Shown here: piece by piece, positions 7,819 to 17,203 of the stretch | Position numbering within the stretch: the stretch's first letter is position 1 | How the letters are laid out: the number at the start of each line of letters is the position of its first letter | Source: Rhizobium sp. FY34 | GTDB lineage: Bacteria > Pseudomonadota > Alphaproteobacteria > Rhizobiales > Rhizobiaceae | Length of the DNA: 64,000 nucleotides | Direction: 5' to 3' | NCBI RefSeq assembly: GCF_005222845.1 | Contig: NZ_STFZ01000014.1 | Span: 1-64,000, forward strand | Made by a program: the position numbers and the translations under genes | Notes under the pieces: generated by a model | Seen by the model: the letters and a program-made list of their open reading frames with translations, nothing else | What the model was told of the DNA's origin: nothing | Database searches by the model: none

Positions 7819-9558
7819 ATGTTCATGCCCAATCCGTTTTCGTCCGACGCAAGCCGCATTCTTCAAGCCATGGACCGGTCCTTCGCGGTTATCGAATTCG
7901 ATGTGTCCGGCAATATCCTGCGTGCCAACAAAAACTTTTGCGCTGCCCTCGGCTACACGCCAGATGAGATCATCGGCCAGCATCACCGCATGTTCGTTCC
8001 GCCGGATGAGGCGATGAGCGAAGAATACCGGAGCTTCTGGACGCAACTCGGCCGCGGCGACTTCCAGCGCCGGCAGTATAGACGTATCGCCAAGGGTGGA
8101 CGTGAGATCTGGATCGAGGCTTCCTACAATCCCATCCTGAAGGGCGGTAAGGTCTATAAGGTCGTCAAGTTTGCGACGGATATTACGGCCATCCGTCTTG
8201 AAGCGGCGGACAATGCCGGCAAGCTTTCGGCACTGTCACGCGCGCAGGCGATCATCGAATTCACGCCGGATGGCAAAATCCTCAGCGCAAACGAGAACTT
8301 CCTGTCTGTGACGGGTTACCGATTGGATGAGATTGTCGGCCAACATCACGCGATGTTCTGTGAAACTGACTTTGCCCGCAGCCGGGATTACCAGCAGCTT
8401 TGGGCAGACTTGCATGAAGGTCATTTCCGCGCTGGCGAATTTCCACGTCGGACCAAGGATGGCAGACGGATCTACATCCAAGCCTCCTACAATCCGATCT
8501 TCGACATGAATGGCAAGGTCTTCAAGGTCGTCAAATTTGCCACGGACGTGACGGACAGGGTGCGGGATGTCGAAGCGCTCGGGTCGGGCCTTAAGGGGAT
8601 GGCAGAGGGTGATCTGAGCCTCACGATCGAGACTGCCTTCATTCCGGCGCTTGAGCCATTGAGGATAGACTTTAATCAGGCAAGCGCACGGTTGCGTGAA
8701 GCGATGACCACAGTTGCACGCAATGCGACAGCCATCGCATCCGGTTCGTCTGAGGTTCAGATGGCCGCCGACGATCTGGCAACGCGAACGGAGAAGCAGG
8801 CAGCCTCAGTGGAGGAGACAGCCGCAGCGCTAGAACAGATCACCACGACTGTTGCCGATTCCAGTCGCAGGGCGACGGAGGCGGGCCTGCTCGTTGAGCG
8901 GACAAAGGACGGGGCCGAACGATCCGGGCATGTGGTGCGAAGCGCGATCACCGCGATGGATGCCATTGAAGGCTCATCCAGGGAAATTTCCAATATTATC
9001 AGCGTGATCGATGAGATCGCCTTTCAGACCAATCTTCTGGCGCTCAATGCCGGTGTCGAGGCGGCGCGTGCCGGGGAAGCCGGCAAGGGTTTTGCCGTGG
9101 TTGCACAGGAAGTGCGCGAACTGGCGCAAAGATCGGCCAAGGCCGCCAAGGAAATCAAGGTGCTTATCGGCGCCTCGGCCGGGCATGTCAGGCAGGGTGT
9201 TACGCTTGTGGCTGAAACCGGCACGGCGCTAGAGGAGATTGTCTCCCAGGTGCGCGATATCAGTGCCAATGTCGCCGCCATTGTCGAGGCATCGCGCGAA
9301 CAGTCGGTCGGACTTCGCGAGATCAACCAGGCCGTCAACACGATCGACCACAGTACCCAGCAGAATGCCGCCATGGTGGAGCAATCCAATGCGGCAAGCC
9401 ATGCGCTCGCCAATGAGGCGGACGGACTGTTCAAGCTGATTTCGAGATTCAGGCTCGGCGAAACAGGGAGGACGGCACACAGCCAATCCCACGCTCAGAC
9501 CGGTACGCCGCGTCTGGCAGCCGATAGCGGCGCATCGCGCCAGCGGCTTTTCGCTTAA
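7819..9558 (+). CDS. Cytoplasmic chemoreceptor with two PAS domains
   Basis: 579 aa from the ATG at 7819, chosen because GGAG lies 5-8 nt upstream and because the first PAS begins soon after; an in-frame ATG at 7708 gives a 37-residue extension without family features. Two tandem PAS/PAC units (about 15-130 and 140-255) share the segments GYTPDEI/GYRLDEI and YNPI...[13 protein letters not shown] short linker is followed by the MCP signalling domain (about 290-520) with the [19 protein letters not shown] hairpin. There is no transmembrane segment. Tandem-PAS receptors of this type often bind flavin or heme for energy taxis; the cofactor cannot be read from sequence. No C-terminal pentapeptide is present. 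Confidence 0.93.
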   Translation: MFMPNPFSSDASRILQAMDRSFAVIEFDVSGNILRANKNFCAALGYTPDEIIGQHHRMFVPPDEAMSEEYRSFWTQLGRGDFQRRQYRRIAKGGREIWIEASYNPILKGGKVYKVVKFATDITAIRLEAADNAGKLSALSRAQAIIEFTPDGKILSANENFLSVTGYRLDEIVGQHHAMFCETDFARSRDYQQLWADLHEGHFRAGEFPRRTKDGRRIYIQASYNPIFDMNGKVFKVVKFATDVTDRVRDVEALGSGLKGMAEGDLSLTIETAFIPALEPLRIDFNQASARLREAMTTVARNATAIASGSSEVQMAADDLATRTEKQAASVEETAAALEQITTTVADSSRRATEAGLLVERTKDGAERSGHVVRSAITAMDAIEGSSREISNIISVIDEIAFQTNLLALNAGVEAARAGEAGKGFAVVAQEVRELAQRSAKAAKEIKVLIGASAGHVRQGVTLVAETGTALEEIVSQVRDISANVAAIVEASREQSVGLREINQAVNTIDHSTQQNAAMVEQSNAASHALANEADGLFKLISRFRLGETGRTAHSQSHAQTGTPRLAADSGASRQRLFA

Positions 9559-10067
9559 CTTGCGGCCAATTCGGCTCTTTCCCCGGCCCGTCCCGTCCGG
9601 GGAAACGTCTCGACAGCCAGCGCCTAAACAAAAAGTTGTGAGGCAGTATATATTCGCGTATATGAATATTCGTTCTTTTGCATAAGAACGACCGGTTGCC
9701 GTTTACATTTCTGGCCTTCAGCCTATCTTATACCAAATCTCGATGATACGAACCTATTGCCCGGAGCGATTTTGGTTTCCGGCCAGGAGAAAACCGCAGT
9801 CGGACCTTTCGGTCCGGCGGGGATTTTCGACAAAGTCGGAGAGCAAAGGCGCCCTGTCCTCCGGATGGGACGGATTTCGTTCACCGGCACCGTCGCGATC
9901 CTCGACCGATGCCAATCGCATCGCTCTCCGGTATGCTCCTTGCCGGATGAACGTCTCCGGTCCCACGCAATGGGTTCCTATCATCGACACTTGGTACTAC
10001 TGTCTTGGTCTGCCAAGTTTTGCCCCGGTTACGGGCCTGGTGCCCGTCCTGCCAGCGGAGACGCCGT
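9559..10067. other. 509-bp intergenic region with inverted repeats, no gene seen
   Basis: No convincing coding sequence. Visible structures are ATATTC/GAATAT (9650-9655/9664-9669), CGTTCTT/AAGAACG (9671-9677/9684-9690) and CGGACC/GGTCCG (9801-9806/9811-9816). The first two sit in an AT-rich patch that may hold the promoter for the phytochrome operon. No T-runs follow, so these are not clear terminators. Confidence 0.4.
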
Positions 10068-12266
10068 GTGACTGCTCAGGATAAGGATCTGCAATCCTGT
10101 GAACAGGAGCCGATCCGCGTACCAGGTGCTATCCAGCCGCATGGTGGCTTGTTTGTGCTACGATCGGCAGACATGTGCGTTCTGCAGGTCAGTAAAAATC
10201 TTTCAGACTATCTTGGTCAGTCGATAGCGCTCGGGGCTGCGCCCTCGGGTGAGATCGCGGATCTGTTGCCGGCGCTGTCGCAGTGGTATGCGTCTGCGCA
10301 ACCTTTCTATTTCACCGTGCTGGAGGATCGGAGGCTTAGCCTCGTCGCCCATCGGTCCGGCCTGCTGATCGTTGTCGAGGTGGAGGAACTTGGCGACCAG
10401 TCGCTTGATGATATCTTTCTCGGCCTGCGCAGTTTTACGCAAAGATTGTCCAGCGAGGCGGGGCTTCGGGGTTGCCTGCGCGCGGCCGCCGAGTTTGTTC
10501 ACGACCTGACAGGTTTCGATCGTGTCCTGGTCTATCGCTTCGATGCCGAATGGAATGGCCAGGTGATAGAGGAAGCAGGCAATGGGCACCTTCCCTCCTA
10601 TCGGGATCTGCGCTTTCCGAGCACCGACATTCCAGCCCAGGCCCGTGCGCTTTATGCCAGCAACCGTCTGCGCATCATTGCCAATGCCAATTACATCCCC
10701 GTTCCGGTTTATCCTGCCGACAATCCAGATACCGGCCAACCGCTCGATATGAGCTTTGCGCAGCTGCGCAGCGTTTCGCCCGTTCACCTTGAGTATATGC
10801 GCAATATGGGCACCGCCGCATCGATGTCTGTCTCGATCATGGTTGGCGGCAGGCTCTGGGGCCTGATTGCCTGCCATAGCTGCGATCCGCATCTGGTGTC
10901 TTATACGGTGCGCGAAACCTGTGATCTTGCTGTGCAATCGCTTGCCATGGCGATATTCGGGCTGGAGCGGGCCGAAGAGGCGGCGCGTCGATTTGCATTG
11001 GGCCAGGTGACCACGGTCCTTTTGGCGGGGATGTCTGCCTCATCGGACTGGGTAGAGGGCCTTGTTGCGATGGAAGGGGCGCTTCTGTCGCTGGTGGGCG
11101 CCAAGGGCGCTGTGGTGGTGACTGAGCATGTGTTTCGCAGTATCGGCGAAACGCCCGTGGAGGCAGAGGTTCTCAGCCTCATTGCCTGGTTGGAGACCTT
11201 TGCCGGACAGGACCTTTTTGCCACGAGTGAGTTGGCAAGCCTCTATCCGGCTGCTTCCTCGTTTGCGGCCACCGGTAGCGGTGTGCTGGCCGTGCGAATA
11301 TCCGAACTGCATGCGAACTGGCTGATCTGGTTTCGACCGGAATTGCCGCGCACTGTCCAATGGGGCGGAGACCCGCACAAATATGTGCAGGAAAGCGGCC
11401 GAATTCATCCTCGCAGGTCCTTCGATGCCTGGCAGGAAATGGTGCGCATGCAGTCTGCTCCCTGGCAGGAGGCAGAACAGGCGGCAGCCCATGATCTGCG
11501 GACTGCCATCGTTGGTGTCGTGCTGCGCAAGGCCGAGGAACTGGCAGAACTGACGCGCGAACTTCAACGGTCCAACAAGGAGCTTGAGGCCTTTTCCTAC
11601 TCCGTGTCGCATGACCTCAGAGCGCCGTTTCGCCATATTGTCGGCTTCTCGCAGTTGCTGCGGGACCGGGAGGTGGCGCTCGATGAGAAGTCTCAACACT
11701 ATCTGCAGACCATTTCTGAGGCTGCGCTGGCGGCGGGCAAACTGGTCGATGATCTTTTGAATTTTTCGCAGCTTGGGCGTCAGGTCCTGATGCCGAAACC
11801 AGTCGATATGGACAAGCTCGTCGCCGAAGTCATCCGTTCGATGCGTCTGGCCATGGAGGGACGTGATATCGAATGGTCCGTCGAGCCCTTGCCGGTTGCC
11901 TGGGGCGATGCCACCCTTTTGCGGCAGGTCTGGTACAATCTGATCGACAATGCGGTGAAATATACTGCCCCGCGCCGGCCGGCCCGCATTTCGATTTCGG
12001 GTGAGGTGAGGGGCGATAGGCTTCTCTATCGTGTGAAGGACAATGGCGTGGGCTTCGACATGGCCTATGTTTCAAAGCTCTTCGGTGTCTTCCAGCGCCT
12101 TCAGCGCGCGGAAGATTTTGATGGCACGGGTATTGGACTTGCTCTCTCTCGCCGTATAGTAGAAAGACATAATGGAACTATCGCAGCCGAAGGCGCGGTC
12201 GATGGGGGGGCATGCTTTACCTTCGTTCTTCCGGCCACAGAAAGGAAAGATCGCGCTTTTGCCTGA
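10068..12266 (+). CDS. Bacteriophytochrome histidine kinase
   Basis: 732 aa from a GTG at 10068 with GGAG at 10057-10060; an upstream in-frame ATG (10005) adds an atypical basic peptide. Domain order is PAS (about 12-110), GAF (about 130-300), PHY (about 310-480), HisKA and HATPase_c. Cys11 in SCEQEPI is the expected biliverdin-attachment cysteine just before the PAS domain; Asp187 in the DIP motif and His240 in SPVHLEYMRNMG are conserved chromophore-pocket residues. His515 (SVSHDLRAPF) is the phosphorylation site, followed by the N-box DNAVKYT and the G-boxes. It should be a red/far-red photoreceptor kinase. No heme oxygenase gene is nearby. Its stop overlaps the next gene, a likely cognate receiver. 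Confidence 0.94.
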   Translation: MTAQDKDLQSCEQEPIRVPGAIQPHGGLFVLRSADMCVLQVSKNLSDYLGQSIALGAAPSGEIADLLPALSQWYASAQPFYFTVLEDRRLSLVAHRSGLLIVVEVEELGDQSLDDIFLGLRSFTQRLSSEAGLRGCLRAAAEFVHDLTGFDRVLVYRFDAEWNGQVIEEAGNGHLPSYRDLRFPSTDIPAQARALYASNRLRIIANANYIPVPVYPADNPDTGQPLDMSFAQLRSVSPVHLEYMRNMGTAASMSVSIMVGGRLWGLIACHSCDPHLVSYTVRETCDLAVQSLAMAIFGLERAEEAARRFALGQVTTVLLAGMSASSDWVEGLVAMEGALLSLVGAKGAVVVTEHVFRSIGETPVEAEVLSLIAWLETFAGQDLFATSELASLYPAASSFAATGSGVLAVRISELHANWLIWFRPELPRTVQWGGDPHKYVQESGRIHPRRSFDAWQEMVRMQSAPWQEAEQAAAHDLRTAIVGVVLRKAEELAELTRELQRSNKELEAFSYSVSHDLRAPFRHIVGFSQLLRDREVALDEKSQHYLQTISEAALAAGKLVDDLLNFSQLGRQVLMPKPVDMDKLVAEVIRSMRLAMEGRDIEWSVEPLPVAWGDATLLRQVWYNLIDNAVKYTAPRRPARISISGEVRGDRLLYRVKDNGVGFDMAYVSKLFGVFQRLQRAEDFDGTGIGLALSRRIVERHNGTIAAEGAVDGGACFTFVLPATERKDRAFA

Positions 12267-12717
12267 ACTCCGTCCGATACTCCTCGTCGAAGACAGCCCG
12301 CGGGATCTGGAACTCACGCTGGCAGCGCTTCACAAGTGCCAGCTCGCCAACGAAATCGTCATTGCCCGCGATGGGGCAGAGGCGATGGAGTATCTCACAT
12401 CGAGTGGGCCCCATCACACGCGTTCGCAGGGCGATCCTGCGGTGGTTCTCCTTGATCTCAAACTGCCGAAGATGGACGGTCTGGAGGTTCTGGCGCGGGT
12501 AAAGACGGATGATCGACTTCGCCATATCCCCATTGTCATGCTGACATCGTCACGTGAAGAGCAGGATCTCGTGCGTAGCTACGAGCTCGGGGTGAATGCC
12601 TTTGTTGTAAAGCCTGTTGAATTTACGGAGTTTTTCAAAGCTATTCAGGATCTCGGCGTCTTTTGGGCTCTCTTGAACGAACCGCCACCTGGAAGCAGCC
12701 GTCATGCCAAGTCCTGA
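12259..12717 (+). CDS. Single-domain response regulator, Rcp1-like
   Basis: About 152 aa if started at the TTG at 12259, which overlaps the kinase stop by 8 bp and has AGGAAAG about 10 nt upstream; in-frame ATGs at 12172 and 12202 lie inside the kinase gene and extend the protein with no family resemblance. The receiver fold has acidic residues Glu11/Asp12 (LLVEDSPRD), phosphoacceptor Asp66 (VVLLDLKLPKMDG) and the Lys in VVKPVEF. Stand-alone receivers of this type commonly pair with phytochrome kinases. It overlaps the next gene by 14 bp, so the three are co-transcribed. Confidence 0.85.
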   Translation: MPELRPILLVEDSPRDLELTLAALHKCQLANEIVIARDGAEAMEYLTSSGPHHTRSQGDPAVVLLDLKLPKMDGLEVLARVKTDDRLRHIPIVMLTSSREEQDLVRSYELGVNAFVVKPVEFTEFFKAIQDLGVFWALLNEPPPGSSRHAKS

Positions 12718-13792
12718 CCTGCGCAGCCCCCATCAGGCCGCGCGTATCCTTTTGCTGGAAGACAGCACGCTCGATGCGGAATTGATCTGCCAGAATCTCG
12801 AGAAACTGCGGCCATCGCCGATCGTGCATCGGGCGGTCAACCGTGCCCAGTATGAGGCCGCACTCGAACAGCGGGAGTTCGATGTTATCCTTTCGGATTT
12901 CTCGCTTCCCGATTTTGACGGCATGGCGGCATTCGAAATGGCCAGCGTCCGGATGCCGGAAACTCCCTTTATCTTCGTTTCGGGTGTTCTGGGTGAGGAA
13001 GCCGCCATCGAATGTTTCCGGCGCGGCGCCACCGATTACGTCTTGAAGCAGCGGCTGATTCGGCTATCAGCGGCCGTGGAGCGGGCGTTGTCTGAGGCGT
13101 CCAAGCGAGCCGAATTGCGGCGTGTCGAGCATCATCGCGAAATTCTCGTGCGCGAACTCAGCCACCGGGTGAAGAATACCATGGCGATGGTCATGTCCAT
13201 CGTGCGACGGACGGCGAAGAATTGCGGCAATGTCAATGAGTATGTGGAAAACCTCATCGGTCGGTTGCGCGCCATGGCGGATGCTCATGCGTTGCTTTTT
13301 GAAACCAATTGGAACGAGGCTCGTATCGAAGACGTCGTGCAACGCACGCTTTCGGCCTATGTGCGCGATGCGGAGCGGATTGTGCTGGACGCCGGACCCT
13401 CGACATCGCTTGGGTCCAAGGCGGCCCTCTCGTTCAGTCTGGTGCTGAACGAGTTGGTGACCAATGCGATCAAATATGGAGCTTTGAGCTATGATTCCGG
13501 CCGTATTCACCTGAAATGGACGGTCGAACCTGCAAGTCAGGGTAACAAGATCGTCGTCTTCCGCTGGCAGGAACTGGGGGGCCCGCGGGTCACGACGCCG
13601 GCGGGCGGCGGTTTCGGCACAACGCTCATACAGGGTATGATCGAATATGAGCTGCTCGGACGGGTTCAGCTCGATTTCGCGGCATCCGGATTGGTGTGTG
13701 AGTTGAGCTTTCAACTGGACAATAGCGATGGCGAACTGTCTTCCTTGTCACCGCTCGCCCGGCATATGCGGGATGAAAATGTCAGTCACTAG
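12704..13792 (+). CDS. Receiver-HWE hybrid histidine kinase
   Basis: 362 aa. The N-terminal receiver (about 13-130) has Asp65 in ILSDFSLPD. The C-terminal kinase has His154 in ELSHRVKNTMAMV, the ELVTNAIKYG N-box and a W-Q-E triplet (VFRWQELGG), the marks of the HWE family common in Rhizobiales. There is no sensor domain; input probably arrives by phosphotransfer to Asp65 or from the phytochrome/Rcp1 pair upstream, with which it overlaps. Its 3' end overlaps the convergent receiver gene by 45 bp. Confidence 0.92.
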   Translation: MPSPDLRSPHQAARILLLEDSTLDAELICQNLEKLRPSPIVHRAVNRAQYEAALEQREFDVILSDFSLPDFDGMAAFEMASVRMPETPFIFVSGVLGEEAAIECFRRGATDYVLKQRLIRLSAAVERALSEASKRAELRRVEHHREILVRELSHRVKNTMAMVMSIVRRTAKNCGNVNEYVENLIGRLRAMADAHALLFETNWNEARIEDVVQRTLSAYVRDAERIVLDAGPSTSLGSKAALSFSLVLNELVTNAIKYGALSYDSGRIHLKWTVEPASQGNKIVVFRWQELGGPRVTTPAGGGFGTTLIQGMIEYELLGRVQLDFAASGLVCELSFQLDNSDGELSSLSPLARHMRDENVSH

Positions 13793-14164
13793 CCTGCGTA
13801 GTCCTTCAGGATGCCAGGGCTTGGGCAGAAGCGCCAAGCCGTCGAGCTTGGATTTCAGTTCGGGTAGTTCCGCATAGCCGCTACAGACGATGACCGGCAC
13901 GCCCCGTTGCTTCAGGCAGTCGATGACCGGAAATGAATATTCACCATAGAGATTGAGATCGACGATTGCGCCCACGAGATCGAGGCGCGGGATCTGCTCC
14001 AGCGCCTGGGCGATGCGGCCGTAGGGGCCGCAGACGTGGTAGCCGAACTCGATGAGATGATCTTCCATATCCATGGCCAGAAGCATGTCATCTTCAAGCA
14101 CCAGTATGGATGGGCGAAGCAGTCTGACAGGCGTGTTCACGCTATTGTTCTCTGCAGGCACCAT
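13748..14164 (-). CDS. Single-domain response regulator
   Basis: 138 aa. Receiver with acidic residues in VLEDDMLL, phosphoacceptor Asp69 (GAIVDLNLYG), the Ser in IVCSGY and Lys in LLPKPW. This type is typical of receivers that partner with HWE kinases. It has no output domain, so it acts by protein contact or as a phosphate sink. It is convergent with the HWE kinase and the two coding regions overlap by 45 bp (13748-13792), so the transcripts are antisense to each other over that stretch. Confidence 0.88.
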   Translation of the reverse strand: MVPAENNSVNTPVRLLRPSILVLEDDMLLAMDMEDHLIEFGYHVCGPYGRIAQALEQIPRLDLVGAIVDLNLYGEYSFPVIDCLKQRGVPVIVCSGYAELPELKSKLDGLALLPKPWHPEGLRRLVTDIFIPHMPGER

Positions 14165-14402
14165 GCTCGTTCTCGCGTAGTCTGTGCCGCGGCAAAGCGC
14201 CGTTTCAGGATCCTTGCAATCGCAGTTGTGTCTGTTCCCAGTGCGCTAACCTTGCAGGGGAGAGGGTCCGGTGCAACTAAAAAGTTTTCATGGTCAGGAA
14301 TTCCCTCCAGCGCATGCCGGTATGGGCAGATGGTCCGCATTAGAGGAGGATGCGGTATCAAGGTGGCTCTGACGCTGCAAACTGAGGCGGTAAGGATGCC
14401 GT

Positions 14403-15185
14403 TCAGCTTCTGGTGGGGCTGGTCGCGGCTTTTGCGGTCGCAAGTTCGTCGGGATTGCCGTCGAACGATTTGTGGATGCGGGTTCGGCCAACATCGATCA
14501 CGTGGCGCATGGCGGAAATCGCCTTTTCCGGATCGCGCGAAGCGATGGCATGGGCGATGCGCAGATGATTGGCGGCCACTTCGTCCAGCATTTCCGGCGA
14601 TGCCGCCGGGGATGACAGGCGGAAGGATATGGCAAGCGCCGCCTCGATCAGCGCACTTGCCGAGCGCATGAAGGGATTGCCCGACATGCGCGCGATGGCG
14701 AGATGAAATTCCAGATCCACCTTGGCGATGGTTTCGGGCGTGTGGTTGATGTCATCGAATTTGGCGGCAATGGCATAAAGCGCTACGATATCATCGCTGC
14801 TGGCCCGCTCGGCGGCTGCTGCTGCTGCTGCCGGCTCCAGCGCCATGCGCATTTCGGCCAGATATTCGATGAAGGTGAGGTCCATTCCGGCATCGCAGCG
14901 CCAGCCCAGCACGTCTGGATCGAAGAAGTTCCAGTTCGAGCGGTCCAGTACCCGCGTGCCGACCTTTGCTTTCGGTTCGATCAGCCGCTTGGCGGCAAGT
15001 GTCTTCATGGCCTCGCGCAGAACCGTACGCGATACGCCAAAGCGCAGGGAAAGATCCGTATCGCCCGGCAGGATGGTGCCCTCTGCGATACGACCCGAGA
15101 CGATGGCGCTGCCAAGCTCGGCGACGACATGGGCATGGCTGCTGCCGCGCTTCTTGCCGGTGATCGTCGTTTCAAGCAGTCCCAC
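14403..15185 (-). CDS. FadR-subfamily GntR transcriptional regulator
   Basis: 260 aa with a GTG start at 15185 immediately after the yjfF stop; GGAG lies 6 nt upstream. A winged helix (about 17-85, with GDTDLSLRFGVSRTVLREAMKTL) precedes an FCD ligand-binding domain (about 105-240) with a DLEFHLAIARMSGNP metal-site segment. It is last in the ytfQ-type operon and almost certainly regulates it, and perhaps the divergent gguC operon. FCD regulators of this family usually respond to sugar acids or related carboxylates. A candidate AT-rich palindrome lies at 19895-19907. Confidence 0.9.
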   Translation of the reverse strand: MGLLETTITGKKRGSSHAHVVAELGSAIVSGRIAEGTILPGDTDLSLRFGVSRTVLREAMKTLAAKRLIEPKAKVGTRVLDRSNWNFFDPDVLGWRCDAGMDLTFIEYLAEMRMALEPAAAAAAAERASSDDIVALYAIAAKFDDINHTPETIAKVDLEFHLAIARMSGNPFMRSASALIEAALAISFRLSSPAASPEMLDEVAANHLRIAHAIASRDPEKAISAMRHVIDVGRTRIHKSFDGNPDELATAKAATSPTRS

Positions 15186-16172
15186 TCACATCTCCTTCAA
15201 GGCATCGGCTGCAAGCCGTCTATTGGAATACCAGATGATGCCGCGCTGCAAAGCAATGAATGCAAACAACAGGATACCAATGACGATCTTTGTCCACCAT
15301 GATGACAGCGTTCCATCAAAAACGATGTAGGTCTGGATCAGCCCCTGGATGAGGATGCCGACCAGCGTTCCGGCCACCAGTCCCGTGCCCCCCGTCAGCA
15401 GCGTTCCACCAATCACGACGGCTGCAATCGCGTCCAGTTCGATCCCAACCGTCGCCAGCGAGTAGCCCGAGGACGTGTAGAGCGTATAGGCAATGCCTGA
15501 CAAGCCCGACAGGAAGCCCGAAAGCGCATAGATGCCGACAATCGTGCGCCCGACGGGTACGCCCATCAGTTCCGCCGATTGCTGGTTGCCGCCGAGCGCG
15601 TAGATATTGGCGCCAAACCGTGTGCGGCTGGCAATGACAATTGCTGCGGCAAAGATGATGAGCATCAGTATGGCGGCAGCGGTCAGCCTTCCGCCACCGG
15701 GAAGGCGAAAGGAAAGGCCCTGGATGGTTTCAAAGAAGGGATGGGCAATCGGCACGGATTCGGTCGAGATGAGATAGGCTGCGCCGCGCGCCAGAAACAT
15801 GCCGGCAAGCGTCACAACAAAAGGCGGAATGGAGAGGAGACGGATCATCAGGCCCATGACCGCGCCGAAGGCCGTGGATATGACCAGCACGGCGGCAAAG
15901 GCCGTCAGTGGGTGCAGGCCAGCCAAGCCGACAGTGACGGCGACGAAGACGCTGGTAAAGGCAATCACCGAACCCACCGAAAGATCGATGCCGCCTGACA
16001 GGATGACGAAGGTCATGCCAACCGCTGCAATGCCGAGAAAGGCATTGTCGGTGATGAGATTGGCAATGACACGCGTCGATAGCATGGCTGGAAACTGAAT
16101 GGTGCACAGCACATAGGCGAGGAGGAAGACGACGAGTGTGGCAAGGAAAGGCAGGTTGCGGCTGCTGCTCAT
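15186..16172 (-). CDS. yjfF: Galactofuranose-type sugar ABC transporter permease (YjfF-like)
   Basis: 328 aa; a BPD_transp_2 family membrane protein with about 8-10 hydrophobic segments and the conserved [10 protein letters not shown] loop near residue 60. It overlaps ytfT by 4 bp (ATGA). Together with the second permease it forms the heteromeric channel of a CUT2-class sugar importer. The gene order and the close similarity of the binding protein to E. coli YtfQ support the YjfF assignment. Confidence 0.9.
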   Translation of the reverse strand: MSSSRNLPFLATLVVFLLAYVLCTIQFPAMLSTRVIANLITDNAFLGIAAVGMTFVILSGGIDLSVGSVIAFTSVFVAVTVGLAGLHPLTAFAAVLVISTAFGAVMGLMIRLLSIPPFVVTLAGMFLARGAAYLISTESVPIAHPFFETIQGLSFRLPGGGRLTAAAILMLIIFAAAIVIASRTRFGANIYALGGNQQSAELMGVPVGRTIVGIYALSGFLSGLSGIAYTLYTSSGYSLATVGIELDAIAAVVIGGTLLTGGTGLVAGTLVGILIQGLIQTYIVFDGTLSSWWTKIVIGILLFAFIALQRGIIWYSNRRLAADALKEM

Positions 16173-17203
16173 TGGGCGGTTTCCTTCACATCGACGCTAC
16201 GGGCAGGTTGTGGTTCTCGCTTCAGAAAGCCGGACAGCAGGGATAAGGCAGGCGATTGCAGCGTTAGCACGACGATGATGATGCTTGCCTTGATGATGAG
16301 ATTGAATTCCGGCGGAAAGCCCGCGACGAGGATGCCGGTATTGATCGACTGGATGATCAGCGCTCCAATGAGCGAGGCCGAGAGCGAAAAGCGCCCGCCA
16401 TTTAAGGAGGTGCCGCCGATAACGACGGCTAGGATGGCATCGAGCTCCAGCCAGAGGCCGGCATTGTTGGCATCGGCGCCGCGAATATCCGCAGTGACGA
16501 TGAGGCCGGCAGCCGCTGCCATCAGCCCGGAGACCGCATAGACGAAGAAAAGCAGGAAGCGCGCGCGAACGCCGGCCAGCATGGCGGCGCGCCGGTTGAT
16601 GCCCGTTGCCTCGATCAGGAAGCCAAGCGCAGACCGGCGCACCAGAAGGCCAACGACAAGGGCAGCGGTCAGCCAGAGGATAACCGGGATCGGGATCGTC
16701 AGGAGCGCGCCGGAGCCGATGGCGGCAAAACTGTCATCGTTGAAGGTGAGGATGGCGCCCTCGGTGATCAACTGGGCGATGCCCCGGCCCGCCACCATCA
16801 AGATGAGCGTCGCGATGATCGGCTGGATGTCGAGAAGGGCCACGAGCGTCGCATTCCACAGTCCGCAGACAAGGCCGACGGCAAGCGCAGACAGGATCAC
16901 CACGATCAGCGGATAGCCATCGGCAACAAGACTGGCGGCAATGGCGCCGCAAATGGCAATCACTGCGCCAATCGACAGGTCGATGCCGCGCGTGGCAATC
17001 ACCAGCGTCATGCCCACAGTGAGAAGCGCCACCGGGGCGGCTCGCACCAGAACGTCGATCAGGCTACCGTAAAGCCGGCCATTCTGCACCGAGATGGTGA
17101 GGAAGCCCGGAGAAATCGCGGCAATCAGGGCGAGGATCGCAAACAGCGCCACCAGTTGCGGCAAAAGCCGGCGCAGTTTCTTCAAGATCAGGCTCTGCAT
17201 CAC
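16169..17203 (-). CDS. ytfT: Galactofuranose-type sugar ABC transporter permease (YtfT-like)
   Basis: 344 aa; BPD_transp_2 permease with several hydrophobic segments and the ATRGIDLSIGAV loop. Overlaps ytfR and yjfF by 4 bp at each end, indicating translational coupling. Second half of the permease pair for the YtfQ-like importer. Confidence 0.9.
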   Translation of the reverse strand: MMQSLILKKLRRLLPQLVALFAILALIAAISPGFLTISVQNGRLYGSLIDVLVRAAPVALLTVGMTLVIATRGIDLSIGAVIAICGAIAASLVADGYPLIVVILSALAVGLVCGLWNATLVALLDIQPIIATLILMVAGRGIAQLITEGAILTFNDDSFAAIGSGALLTIPIPVILWLTAALVVGLLVRRSALGFLIEATGINRRAAMLAGVRARFLLFFVYAVSGLMAAAAGLIVTADIRGADANNAGLWLELDAILAVVIGGTSLNGGRFSLSASLIGALIIQSINTGILVAGFPPEFNLIIKASIIIVVLTLQSPALSLLSGFLKREPQPARSVDVKETAQ

